From the NCBI RefSeq assembly GCF_003367175.1, contig NZ_QRGA01000001.1, positions 722,148-786,147 on the forward strand: a stretch of DNA of 64,000 bases. Direction: 5' to 3'. This document shows, one piece after another, positions 8,978 through 17,272 of the stretch (position 1 is the first letter of the stretch; each line of letters starts with the position of its first letter). Source of the DNA: Trinickia dinghuensis (lineage in GTDB: Bacteria; Pseudomonadota; Gammaproteobacteria; Burkholderiales; Burkholderiaceae). The notes under the pieces are model-generated. The model ran no database searches. It was not told the origin of the DNA and saw only the letters and a program-made list of their open reading frames with translations. Both the position numbers and the translations under genes were made by a program.

Positions 8978-10513
8978 ATGACGGATCGGAGCGTTGTACT
9001 CCTACACGACGACGACAACGTGGCGGTGGCCCTGCGCTCATTGTCCAAGGACGTGCTCATCGACGTCAGCGGACGTCGCGTGCGTGTGCTGTCGGACATC
9101 CCCGCCGGCCACAAGGTTGCGACTCGGGATATCGCCGGCGGTGCGCGCGTCTGCAAATACCACCAGACGATCGGAATCGCGCTGCGAGATATCTCGGCCG
9201 GGGAGCACGTTCATGTGCACAACGTTGGCATGCCCGAGCAGCACGAGCAGCACGAGCTGCGACAGCCGCAGGCCGGGCAGGTAATCCAATGTGCCGACGC
9301 CGAGCGCTCGGATACGTTCATGGGTTTCGAGCGATCTAACGGGCAGGTTGGTACGCGCAACTTCATCGGCGTGATCGCCAGCGTCAACTGTTCGGCCAGT
9401 GTCTGTCACGCGATTGCCGATGCCTTCAAGGGCGATGCCATTGCATTGCTCGAGAATGTCGATGGCGTCGTGCCGATTACGCATCAGAGCGGATGCGGCA
9501 TGTCGTCGACTGGAGACGGCATCGCGCTGTTGCGCCGCACGCTCATGGGCTATGCGAGAAGCCCCAACTTTGCGGGGGTACTGCTCGTCGGCCTCGGTTG
9601 CGAAGTCAATCAGGTCAATGCAATGACCGAATTGCTGGGGCCGCTCGGCCCATGCCCGGTCAGAACGCTCGTCATACAGGAAGAAGGCGGTGCGAGAGAG
9701 ACGGTAGCCCGTGGAATCGAGATCGTCCGAGAATTGCTCGGCGTCGCGAATCGAGCAACGCGGACGATGGTGCCGGCATCAAAACTAACGCTAGGACTGC
9801 AATGCGGCGGCTCCGACGGATACTCGGGCATGACGGCGAATCCGGCGCTCGGCGTTGCCGTCGATCTGCTTGTTCGGAACGGCGGCACCGCGATCCTCTC
9901 GGAGACGCCTGAAATATACGGCGCCGAGCATTTGCTGACGGCGAGAGCCGCGTCGAGCGACGTGTCGGGCAGCCTGCTCGAAAAGCTGCGTTGGTGGGAG
10001 CGCTATGCGGCTGCGGGAGGCGGTGAGCTCAACAACAATCCGTCGCCGGGAAACAAGGCGGGCGGAATCACGACGATTCTCGAGAAATCGCTGGGCGCCG
10101 TATCGAAAGGGGGAAGCACGGCGCTTAGGGCCGTGTATGACTATGCCGAGCCGGTGCGTGAGCCGGGCCTTGTGTTCATGGACACGCCGGGCTATGACCC
10201 GGTATCCGCCACTGGACAAATAGCGGGCGGGGCGAACCTCATTTGCTTCACGACCGGGCGGGGTTCTGTTTTCGGATCGAAGCCCGTTCCAACCATCAAA
10301 GTTGCCACGACAACAGCCCTCTTCGAGCGGATGCGCTCGGACATGGACTTCAACAGCGGTCCGATCGTCGATGGGACGCTCAGTATCGAGGAGGCCGGGG
10401 CACAACTGTTTCGGTTGATGCTGGCGGTCGCATCGGGCCAGCGGACCTGCAGCGAAATGAACGGCATCGGCGATCGCGAGTTCGTGCCGTGGCTTCAGGG
10501 CGCGGTGATGTAG
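8978..10513 (+). CDS. uxaA: Altronate dehydratase
   Basis: A 511-residue UxaA/GarD-family iron-dependent dehydratase. An N-terminal SAF domain (~1-90, AGHKVATRDIAGG and HVHNVGM) precedes the dehydratase core (RSNGQVGTRNFIGVI, THQSGCGMSS, LQCGGSDGYSG, GNKAGGITTI). It converts D-altronate to 2-keto-3-deoxy-D-gluconate, which needs KDG kinase and aldolase; neither is in this window. The length is close to E. coli UxaA (~495 aa). It completes the tagaturonate-altronate branch with the gene upstream. Confidence 0.94.
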   Translation: MTDRSVVLLHDDDNVAVALRSLSKDVLIDVSGRRVRVLSDIPAGHKVATRDIAGGARVCKYHQTIGIALRDISAGEHVHVHNVGMPEQHEQHELRQPQAGQVIQCADAERSDTFMGFERSNGQVGTRNFIGVIASVNCSASVCHAIADAFKGDAIALLENVDGVVPITHQSGCGMSSTGDGIALLRRTLMGYARSPNFAGVLLVGLGCEVNQVNAMTELLGPLGPCPVRTLVIQEEGGARETVARGIEIVRELLGVANRATRTMVPASKLTLGLQCGGSDGYSGMTANPALGVAVDLLVRNGGTAILSETPEIYGAEHLLTARAASSDVSGSLLEKLRWWERYAAAGGGELNNNPSPGNKAGGITTILEKSLGAVSKGGSTALRAVYDYAEPVREPGLVFMDTPGYDPVSATGQIAGGANLICFTTGRGSVFGSKPVPTIKVATTTALFERMRSDMDFNSGPIVDGTLSIEEAGAQLFRLMLAVASGQRTCSEMNGIGDREFVPWLQGAVM

Positions 10514-10522
10514 TGGGTAATC

Positions 10523-10843
10523 GTGAAGCTGGAGGAAATCGTGGATCGTTCTGCGCAGTTGTTGAAGGTAACGAGTCTGGGGCAAGCATCGATGAATGCG
10601 GTGGCGACCGTACCCCTGCAGGATACGGCCGGTGGAGACTTTCGGCTAACAGCGCTGGAACGAGGGCTTCTGGGAGAGGCGCTCCGCTTACTGGCGGATA
10701 CCCGCGCTCGAGCGCTGCAACTCACCGCGGAGTTCAGTCGAAGACAAGGCGTTGCAGCGCCCGACGTTCACGACTTTCAGCTGCCGACGATCGTCGATCT
10801 TCAACGGCGGTTCAGCGAGCAGGAAACGCCGTTGGTTGAATAA
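10523..10843 (+). CDS. Small hypothetical protein within the sugar operon
   Basis: A 106-residue, mostly helical, soluble protein with no signal peptide or membrane segment. It starts with GTG 9 nt after uxaA and ends 26 nt before the mutarotase, so it is likely co-transcribed. I do not recognise the family. It has a leucine/arginine-rich middle (LTALERGLLGEALRLL) and an acidic tail. The start is weakly supported, since only GGGTAA lies upstream. Confidence 0.5.
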   Translation: MKLEEIVDRSAQLLKVTSLGQASMNAVATVPLQDTAGGDFRLTALERGLLGEALRLLADTRARALQLTAEFSRRQGVAAPDVHDFQLPTIVDLQRRFSEQETPLVE

Positions 10844-10869
10844 CCGGCCATGCTTGAGAAAGAGGACCC

Positions 10870-11211
10870 ATGCGCTACTGTCTTGCATTGGATTTGAAAG
10901 ACGATCCCGAACTTATCGCCCGCTACGAGGACTTCCATCGCGAGGTTTGGCCCGATGTCGTTAGCCACATACGAGACCATGGGGTCTCGAACATGGAGAT
11001 TTACCGCCTCGGAACTCGATTGTTCATGATCATGGACACGGACGATTCCGTCTTCGACATGGATCGAATGACCCAAGGGGCGTTGAATAACCCGGCGGTT
11101 CAACAATGGGAAACGCTGATGTGGGAATTTCAGGCGCCCACACCTTGGACGCCTGCCGGCCAGAAGTGGGTGCCGATGGATCGGATATTCGATTTGCAGC
11201 AGCAGCGATAG
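10870..11211 (+). CDS. RhaM-family L-sugar mutarotase
   Basis: A 113-residue dimeric ferredoxin-like mutarotase of the RhaM/COG3254 family. Typical segments are CLALDLKDDPELIARYEDFH, VWPDVVSHIRDHG, NMEIYRLGTRLFMIM and the C-terminal MDRIFDL. The family interconverts alpha and beta anomers of L-rhamnose, and L-fucose-type paralogues occur in fucose operons. Here it would supply the correct anomer of L-galactose/L-fucose to the C1-dehydrogenase. AGAAAGAGGA lies just upstream of the start. Confidence 0.9.
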   Translation: MRYCLALDLKDDPELIARYEDFHREVWPDVVSHIRDHGVSNMEIYRLGTRLFMIMDTDDSVFDMDRMTQGALNNPAVQQWETLMWEFQAPTPWTPAGQKWVPMDRIFDLQQQR

Positions 11212-11264
11212 CGCGCCCGCGCATCGTCAGACAACAAAGATCATGAGCGGGCGACGGGGAACGT

Positions 11265-12851
11265 ATGTTGAAGCATCTCTCTTTTCGAATGAGCATTACG
11301 CTGGTCATATCTGCGTTTTTCGCGATTTTGCTTGTATCGAGCCTGGCGGGCGCCGGGGCACTGAAGCTGAGCAACGACGCCTTGCGGGAGATGTATGAGC
11401 GCGATACGCAGTCGCTTGCCGCGCTGCAGACGAGCGATGCGGTGTTGCAGCGTGTTCGCATATCGCTAGATAGCTATCAGGCGCTTTATGCGTTAGGTGA
11501 CGCGCAACCGGATCTGCTGGCCGCTGCTCGCCGGGGAATCACCGAGTCCGACCGAACTTTCGAGCGCTTCGTCCAATTGCAGGAAGCCGATCCGCAAGCA
11601 CGAGCAGCGGCAAATCTATTGAAAGCCCAGCGCCGCGCCGTCGTCGACAAGGTAGTGCTGCCGGGTTTGCAGGCGTTGGAAAGTATGAATATCGGCAGCT
11701 TCAAGACGTTGCAGGGCGAGGGGTCGGAATCGCTCGCAAAGGTGTACGAAGCCGGTGTGAACGACCGTGAGCGCGCTGTCGTGGAAGTACAAGGCGCACG
11801 ATACGCGCAAGCGCAGGCGAGGTTTCGTAGGATGATCGGGTTGCTCGCAGGCGCATCGGTAGCGGCACTGGTGCTCGGCCTCTTTGCGAGGGCGATGCTG
11901 ATACGCGTCGTTGTACGTCCTGTTTCCGAGACTATGACTCACCTGCGGCGCATCGCATCGGGGGACCTTAGCGGAGAGATTCGAATCGAATACCGCAACG
12001 AAATGGGCGCCGTCCTCGCCGATCTTAAGGCGATGCAGGATTCGCTAGTCGATATGGTGCGAAGTGTGAGAAACGGCACCGAAACGATCAGCGTGGGAGC
12101 GCAGGAGATAGCATCAGGCAACGCGGATCTATCGCGCCGCACCGAACTGCAGGCGGCGTCGCTGGAGCGTACGGTGGAAAACGTGAAGCAACTGACGGAA
12201 AGCGTCAGGACCAATGCCGAGCACGCCGATAACGCCAGTCAACGCGCGCTGCAAGCATCGCGGACCGCGGTTGCGGGCGGTCAGGTTGTGAGCGAAGTCG
12301 TTCGGACCATGCAAGGTATCGCAGTTCATTCGACCAAGATTGCGGAGATCGTGCGCCTGATCGACAGCGTTGCGTTTCAGACCAATATTCTTGCGCTGAA
12401 CGCCGCGGTCGAGGCGGCGCGGGCGGGTGATCTTGGACGTGGGTTTGCGGTGGTCGCCCATGAAGTGCGGAACCTCGCGCAGCGGTGTGCCGATGCGGCT
12501 AAGGAGATCAAGCAGCTGATCGACGAGACGGTCGCCAAGATTTCCGAAGGTTCGGCACTCGCTGACCGCGCGGGCGAAACGATGAAGGACGTCGTGTCGT
12601 CATTCGAGACGGTCAACGGATTGACGGCCGACATTTCCTCCGCTGTCCAAGCGCAGAGCGTCGGCATCGCGGACATCAACGATGCTGTGACGAAAATGGA
12701 TATCACGACGCAAAAGAATGCGGCGTTGGTTGAAGAGGTGAGCGCGGCGGCAACGTCCCTCGAGGGAGAAGCATCCGTGCTTACAGATGCCGTAGCGTTG
12801 TTCAAATTGGTTCCGACTTTTGCAGTCCCGGGTGGAATGGATAGCGTCTAA
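11265..12851 (+). CDS. Methyl-accepting chemotaxis protein (four-helix-bundle sensor)
   Basis: A 528-residue transmembrane chemoreceptor. TM1 is ~8-35, a ~150-residue helical periplasmic sensor of the Tar/4HB type follows, TM2 is ~190-213 and HAMP reaches ~267. The signalling hairpin tip is [15 protein letters not shown]. It lies 53 bp after the mutarotase on the same strand, so it may be read from the catabolic operon and steer cells toward the same sugar or its binding protein. The methylation helices (SLERTVENVKQLTESVRTNA) depart from the usual family sequence. Confidence 0.93.
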   Translation: MLKHLSFRMSITLVISAFFAILLVSSLAGAGALKLSNDALREMYERDTQSLAALQTSDAVLQRVRISLDSYQALYALGDAQPDLLAAARRGITESDRTFERFVQLQEADPQARAAANLLKAQRRAVVDKVVLPGLQALESMNIGSFKTLQGEGSESLAKVYEAGVNDRERAVVEVQGARYAQAQARFRRMIGLLAGASVAALVLGLFARAMLIRVVVRPVSETMTHLRRIASGDLSGEIRIEYRNEMGAVLADLKAMQDSLVDMVRSVRNGTETISVGAQEIASGNADLSRRTELQAASLERTVENVKQLTESVRTNAEHADNASQRALQASRTAVAGGQVVSEVVRTMQGIAVHSTKIAEIVRLIDSVAFQTNILALNAAVEAARAGDLGRGFAVVAHEVRNLAQRCADAAKEIKQLIDETVAKISEGSALADRAGETMKDVVSSFETVNGLTADISSAVQAQSVGIADINDAVTKMDITTQKNAALVEEVSAAATSLEGEASVLTDAVALFKLVPTFAVPGGMDSV

Positions 12852-12944
12852 GACGGAAGGCGTCGAGAACGAACACCCGTTCTAGTCCGCATGGTCGCAC
12901 CAAGTAGTTCGAGATGGGCGCTTTGAGCCGGATCATGCAAAATG

Positions 12945-12965
12945 TCCACGTCTAAGACGTGGAGG
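12945..12965 (+). promoter_or_regulatory. Hairpin overlapping the Shine-Dalgarno of the LysR gene
   Basis: TCCACGTC (12945-12952), a TAA loop and GACGTGGA (12956-12963) form a perfect 8-bp stem. Its 3' arm includes most of the GGAGG ribosome site (12961-12965) of the LysR gene at 12973. It may be an RNA structure limiting translation or a DNA operator; the sequence alone cannot decide. Confidence 0.45.
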
Positions 12966-12972
12966 ACGGCCC

Positions 12973-13896
12973 GTGGGTATCAACTTCGATCTGAATGACT
13001 TGCAGGCGTTTCGCGCGGTGGCGGAATTGGGCAGTTTCCGCAAGGCTGCCGAAGCCGTCAGCATCTCTCAGCCGGCCTTGAGTCGTCGCATCGATAAGCT
13101 CGAAGAAGCGCTCGGTGTGCGCCTGTTCGAGCGCACCACCCGCAGCGTTACGCTCACCACGGTTGGCCGCGTGTTTGCGTCGAGCGCTGAGCAACTGCTA
13201 AATGATCTCGACGTCGCCCTGCTCGGCATCCGCGACGTTTCATCGAGCCGTCTCGGCCACGTCACCATCGCCTGCGTGCCATCGGTGGCTTACTATTTCT
13301 TGCCAAGCGTTATCTCGGCCTATCGTCGCCGCTTTCCGCGCATCAGGATCAAACTGCTGGATGCAAGCGCCAACGATGTGCTTGCCGCCGTCATCAGCGG
13401 TGAGGCTGATTTCGGCGTGAGCTTCATGGGAAGCCAGGACTCGGAGGTCGAGTTCAAGGTGCTGTTGCAGGAGCGCTTCGTTGTCGCCTGCCGCCGCGAT
13501 CACCCGCTGGCAAGCAAGAAGCGCATGACGTGGGACGAGCTGTACCAGCACGAATACGTTTCGCTGGATAAGACTTCCGGCAACCGCTTGCTGCTCGATC
13601 AGGCGCTGTCTGCGGTGGCGCCGCGTACGCCGAGCGTCTGCGAGACGCGCCACGTCACGACGATGCTCGGATTAGTCGAAGCGGGGCTTGGTGTCGCCGC
13701 TGTGCCGTCGATGGCCATGCCCGGGCGCGATCACCCCGTCCTCACAAGCGTGCCGCTCGTCGAACCGGTGGTGAAGCGACGCGTGGGAATCCTAAAACGC
13801 CGGGGACGTCCGCTTACACCGGCCGCGCAGGAGTTTCATAAAGCGATTGTCGAAACGAGGCGCGGCGGCGGAGCGAGCAAAGCAAGGCTTCCTTAG
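12973..13896 (+). CDS. LysR-family transcriptional regulator
   Basis: A 307-residue LTTR. The N-terminal winged helix (~5-64) has LNDLQAFRAVAELGSFRKAA and SQPALSRRIDKLEEALG. The substrate-binding domain (~90-295) has GEADFGVSFMG and VEAGLGVAAVPSMAM. The GTG start follows GGAGG by 7 nt. Its stop is 5 bp from the stop of the convergent binding-protein gene. It probably controls the MFS/binding-protein pair on the opposite strand, and LTTRs usually also repress themselves. Confidence 0.92.
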   Translation: MGINFDLNDLQAFRAVAELGSFRKAAEAVSISQPALSRRIDKLEEALGVRLFERTTRSVTLTTVGRVFASSAEQLLNDLDVALLGIRDVSSSRLGHVTIACVPSVAYYFLPSVISAYRRRFPRIRIKLLDASANDVLAAVISGEADFGVSFMGSQDSEVEFKVLLQERFVVACRRDHPLASKKRMTWDELYQHEYVSLDKTSGNRLLLDQALSAVAPRTPSVCETRHVTTMLGLVEAGLGVAAVPSMAMPGRDHPVLTSVPLVEPVVKRRVGILKRRGRPLTPAAQEFHKAIVETRRGGGASKARLP

Positions 13897-13901
13897 GAGC
13901 A

Positions 13902-14684
13902 TCAATGGCCGGAAACGGTATCGAGCCCGGTCAATTGCACCTCTGTTTGCACACCGGGTGAAGCGAGATATTCGAGCAAGGCTTTCGCTTCCTTCGGATG
14001 CTGTGCGTTGACGGGAATGCCGGCGGCGAAACGCGTGACGGATTGCAGAGACTCGGGAATTTTTCCGACGAAGGTTGCCCCTTTGACGGGCCGCAACTCG
14101 CTCACCTGCTGGAAGCCGATCTCGAAGTCGCCGTTCGCTACCACCGAGGCTACGGGAATTCGCGGGATCATTTTTGCCTTCGACCTGACCTGATCCTCGA
14201 TGCCGAGCTTCTTGAACAACTCCCGCTGGATATAGACACCGCTCGCGCTGTCCGAGTAAGCGATGGACTTTGCATGCAGCAGCGTCTGCCGGAGGCCTTC
14301 TACCGTGCTGATGTCGGGCTTCGCGGCGCCTTCGCGCACCACCATGCCGATGCGCGAATCGGCCAACTCGACGCGCGATCCGGGAATGACCTTGCCTTTC
14401 CTGATCAATTCGTCGAGTGCATATCCCACCATGATGACGGCGTCCGCGGGCTCGTCACGCTCGAGCCTGTTGGGGATCGCTTCGGGCGATTTACCCATAG
14501 ATGGACCTAGCGTGGTCTCGAGCGTGTCTCCCGTCTTGGCCGCGAACTCGGGGCCGAGCACCTTAAACGCTGCGGTGAAGCCACCGGAGGTCATGACGTG
14601 CAGATCGGCGGCGTGCACGTTTGCCGTAGCCGCCGAGGTTGCGACGAGTGCTGCCGCGCACAGTTTCAGAAACAGGTTTCTCAT
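13902..14684 (-). CDS. Periplasmic substrate-binding protein (ModA-like type II fold)
   Basis: A 260-residue secreted protein with signal peptide MRNLFLKLCAAALVATSAA, cleaved near VHA|ADL. The mature part resembles molybdate-binding-type PBP2 proteins (VMTSGGFTAAFKVL, ELIRKGKV, GDFEIGFQQVSEL) but stands without ABC permease or ATPase. It follows an MFS carrier on the same strand. This class is often found beside LysR regulators and organic-acid carriers; its ligand cannot be named from the sequence. Confidence 0.85.
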   Translation of the reverse strand: MRNLFLKLCAAALVATSAATANVHAADLHVMTSGGFTAAFKVLGPEFAAKTGDTLETTLGPSMGKSPEAIPNRLERDEPADAVIMVGYALDELIRKGKVIPGSRVELADSRIGMVVREGAAKPDISTVEGLRQTLLHAKSIAYSDSASGVYIQRELFKKLGIEDQVRSKAKMIPRIPVASVVANGDFEIGFQQVSELRPVKGATFVGKIPESLQSVTRFAAGIPVNAQHPKEAKALLEYLASPGVQTEVQLTGLDTVSGH

Positions 14685-14738
14685 GATGTAGCAGTGTCGG
14701 ATTGAGTGTGATTGGCTGCGGGCAGAAGAAGACCGAAA

Positions 14739-16037
14739 TCAGTGGGCCGGAGTTAGCGTAGCTGTGCGGCGGCGATAAAGTGCGAACGTTGCAATGAGTG
14801 CGCACGCTGCGGCGAAGCTCATCCAGTAAGCCGGGGCGGCTTTGTCGCCGGTCATGTGAATGAGCGCGGTCGAGATCGCCGGCGTAAAGCCGCCGAACAC
14901 CGCGGTCGCGAGGCTATACGCGAGCGAGAAGCCCGCGACGCGTACCTGAGCCGGCATCACTTCCGTCAGCGCGACGATCATCGCGCCGTTATAGATCCCG
15001 TACATGAAGGAGAGCCACAGGAGGACGAGCAGCATATTGAGGAAGCTCGGCGCGTGCGCGAGCAGCGATAGTGCCGGGTATGCGGTCGCGATGTTGAGCA
15101 CGGTCATGCCGACGAGCAACGGCCGGCGGCCGATCTTGTCGGAGAGCGCTCCGCCGATCGGGAGCCATACGAAGTTCGACACGGCGACACACAGCGTCAC
15201 GAGCAAACTATCGGCGGTGCTCAAGTGCAGCACCGTTCTTCCGAACGTCGGCGCGTAGACCGTGATGAGATAGAAGCTCGCGGTGGTCATCGCCACCAGC
15301 ATCATCCCGGCGACCACGACAGCCCAGTTCTGGACCAGCGTGAGGAACACTTCGTTCATGCTCGGGCGATGCGCGCGCGCCTTGAACTCCTGGGTTTCCG
15401 CCAGGTTGCGACGCAGTACAAAGATGAACGGCACGATCATGCAGCCGACGAAAAAGGGAACTCTCCATCCCCAGGCCGCGATGGTGGCTGCGTCCAGCGA
15501 TTGATTGAGCGCGAAGCCGAGGCCCGCGGCTATGACGATTGCTACCTGCTGGCTCGCGGATTGCCAGCTCGTGTAGAAGCCTTTATGGCCGGGCGTAGCC
15601 ATCTCGGCAAGATACACCGACACGCCGCCCAATTCCGCGCCCGCGGAAAAGCCCTGCAGCAGTCGGCCAAGCAGCACAAGTGCGGGCGCGAGAAGGCCGA
15701 TCGTCGCGTAGCCCGGTACGAACGCAATGAGGATCGTGCCGCTCGCCATGATGGCGAGGGTGACGATAAGGCCCTTGCGGCGGCCGACGTCGTCGATGTA
15801 CGCGCCTAGGACGATTGCGCCCAGCGGTCTCATCAGAAAGCCGGCGCCGAAGACTGCAAACGTCATCATCAACGAAGCAAAGTCACTCCCCGTCGGAAAA
15901 AAGACGTGGGCGATTTGCGTCGCATAGAAGCCAAACAGGAAGAAGTCGAACTGCTCGAGAAAATTTCCAGCCGTTACGCGGAAAACCGCCGCGGCCTTGG
16001 AATGTCCCGGCGTTGGCGTGGAGGGCGAGGGGTGCAT
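14739..16037 (-). CDS. MFS transporter, metabolite:H+ symporter (citrate/tricarballylate-like)
   Basis: A 432-residue inner-membrane carrier with twelve predicted helices, of the MHS family. Diagnostic stretches are [58 protein letters not shown] and the second-half GRRPLLVG. The closest remembered relatives are CitA/TcuC-type citrate or tricarballylate symporters. It is 54 bp upstream of the binding-protein gene, probably one transcript. Confidence 0.9.
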   Translation of the reverse strand: MHPSPSTPTPGHSKAAAVFRVTAGNFLEQFDFFLFGFYATQIAHVFFPTGSDFASLMMTFAVFGAGFLMRPLGAIVLGAYIDDVGRRKGLIVTLAIMASGTILIAFVPGYATIGLLAPALVLLGRLLQGFSAGAELGGVSVYLAEMATPGHKGFYTSWQSASQQVAIVIAAGLGFALNQSLDAATIAAWGWRVPFFVGCMIVPFIFVLRRNLAETQEFKARAHRPSMNEVFLTLVQNWAVVVAGMMLVAMTTASFYLITVYAPTFGRTVLHLSTADSLLVTLCVAVSNFVWLPIGGALSDKIGRRPLLVGMTVLNIATAYPALSLLAHAPSFLNMLLVLLWLSFMYGIYNGAMIVALTEVMPAQVRVAGFSLAYSLATAVFGGFTPAISTALIHMTGDKAAPAYWMSFAAACALIATFALYRRRTATLTPAH

Positions 16038-16386
16038 CGAGGTGTCTCCTGAAATCCCGAAGCATGCGATGGCCCGCGCTTCGTCGTTTCGGAAATATTC
16101 GCCCGCGACCGGTCAAACGATAAGTGCAATGTTGTGAACGATTGATGTTGGTTGGTTATCAATCAGAAAGCAACATCAGTCCCGCTACGGGTGCCGGCTG
16201 GCGGCATGAGCCGGTTATCAGTCGACGACAAGGATGGTATTGAATGCCGCTGAAGCGGCCAAGCGAAAGTCCTTTCCGAACAACGGGTTGCTCGTCAATC
16301 GAGGCGCGAACCCACAGCTTTATCAACAGATTCTGTGGATAACCTAGCGTTCCTAGACCGCGCCCCGCTCGACACACTCACACTAG
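16038..16386. other. Intergenic region upstream of the MFS gene with DnaA-box-like pair
   Basis: No gene is visible. It must hold the promoter of the minus-strand MFS/binding-protein pair. Two inverted DnaA-box-like 9-mers lie at 16320-16328 (TTATCAACA, one mismatch) and 16334-16342 (TGTGGATAA, exact on the reverse strand). No replication genes are nearby. Confidence 0.4.
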
Positions 16387-16575
16387 GGCCGGCACCAACG
16401 TGAAGAGCGCGAGCACCGCATCCACCAGCCGCAGGGGCGGCCGGTGACACCCCATTCGGTGGTGCGCGCCGCGGACGGCCGCCTTTGGGATGTGGCGCAG
16501 AATGATGAGCATTGGTTCTTGGCCCACCCCGGGGACGATGACGAATTTATCAAGCAGATCGAGGCGGAGCCGTGA
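16387..16575 (+). pseudogene. Remnant of a small protein gene (C-terminal piece)
   Basis: An open frame between TAG (16384) and TGA (16573) encodes about 62 residues with a coding-like C-terminal part (VTPHSVVRAADGRLWDV, then EHWFLAHPGDDDEF). The HSVVR..DGRLWDV pattern recalls the C-terminal region of conserved hypothetical proteins with an AEHH.V...DG...DITP motif. There is no convincing start or ribosome site, so I read it as the truncated 3' end of a lost gene. Confidence 0.4.
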
Positions 16576-16797
16576 GTTCGGTTAAGCTATATACCCCGCC
16601 TTTGACCCGAATGAAGGGAAGAGGCAGCGTCAGCGAACCGGTTGGAGTCTGCCGGCAACCCATGGACCAGGCACCAGGCACCTCGAGATCCACCTCGGCT
16701 CGGTGCCTTTTCTCCGCCCTGGGTGGGCTGTCATGGCGGCTCCGAGGCATCTGCGGCCGCGCTTCTATAGATTGCGTCTTACATCACAACGTCACTC

Positions 16798-17136
16798 ATG
16801 TTTCCTATGTCCACGAAGGCAAAAGTCTCGGACGGCGAGGCTCGCGACCGGCTCATCATCTGGATCCGCCGTCGAATGGAAGAGTTCGGCATCACTCCGC
16901 AAGCCCTTGCTGACTCGATCCAGCAAGATCTCAGTCAACGCCCCATTTACCGCGACGCCCGCGGCAACGAGTGGAACGGCGAAGGTGACATGCCGGACTG
17001 GCTGCGTGCCGCGAAGAATGCCGGTGTGAGTCCCGACTTCTTCCGCATCGAAGCAGAACCACAGATCGCCGGCGCCGGCAGCAAAGCAAGTCCGCGTCAG
17101 CTTGATCTGCTATTCGAGCCAATGCCGCAACGGTAA
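16798..17136 (+). CDS. H-NS-family-like small DNA-binding protein
   Basis: A 112-residue protein whose middle matches the C-terminal domain of H-NS/BpH3-like proteins (YRDARGNEWNGEGDMPDWLR), preceded by an amphipathic segment IIWIRRRMEEFGIT. The family's usual GRGR DNA-minor-groove loop is GEGD here. It lacks the long N-terminal oligomerisation coil. A paralogue lies at 30296. The start is uncertain (16798 or 16807; no clear ribosome site). It may be an H-NS modulator; DNA binding is inferred only from family likeness. Confidence 0.72.
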   Translation: MFPMSTKAKVSDGEARDRLIIWIRRRMEEFGITPQALADSIQQDLSQRPIYRDARGNEWNGEGDMPDWLRAAKNAGVSPDFFRIEAEPQIAGAGSKASPRQLDLLFEPMPQR

Positions 17137-17272
17137 AGCCGGCACGGTGGCCCGGCGATATGCAGAGGGTGCATGCTTTGCCGAGGGACAACGATCCGTC
17201 TTCGGATCGCCGTCCCGCTAACTCCCGGAAAGCCTCACCTTTCAACTCTAATGACGCGTCTGCGCGAAATCG

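Noticed and set aside
1-12851. L-fucose pathway as the reading of the sugar operon
   Set aside because: No L-fuconate dehydratase or keto-deoxy-fuconate dehydrogenase is present, while UxaB and UxaA are; kept only as an alternative substrate for the first enzymes.
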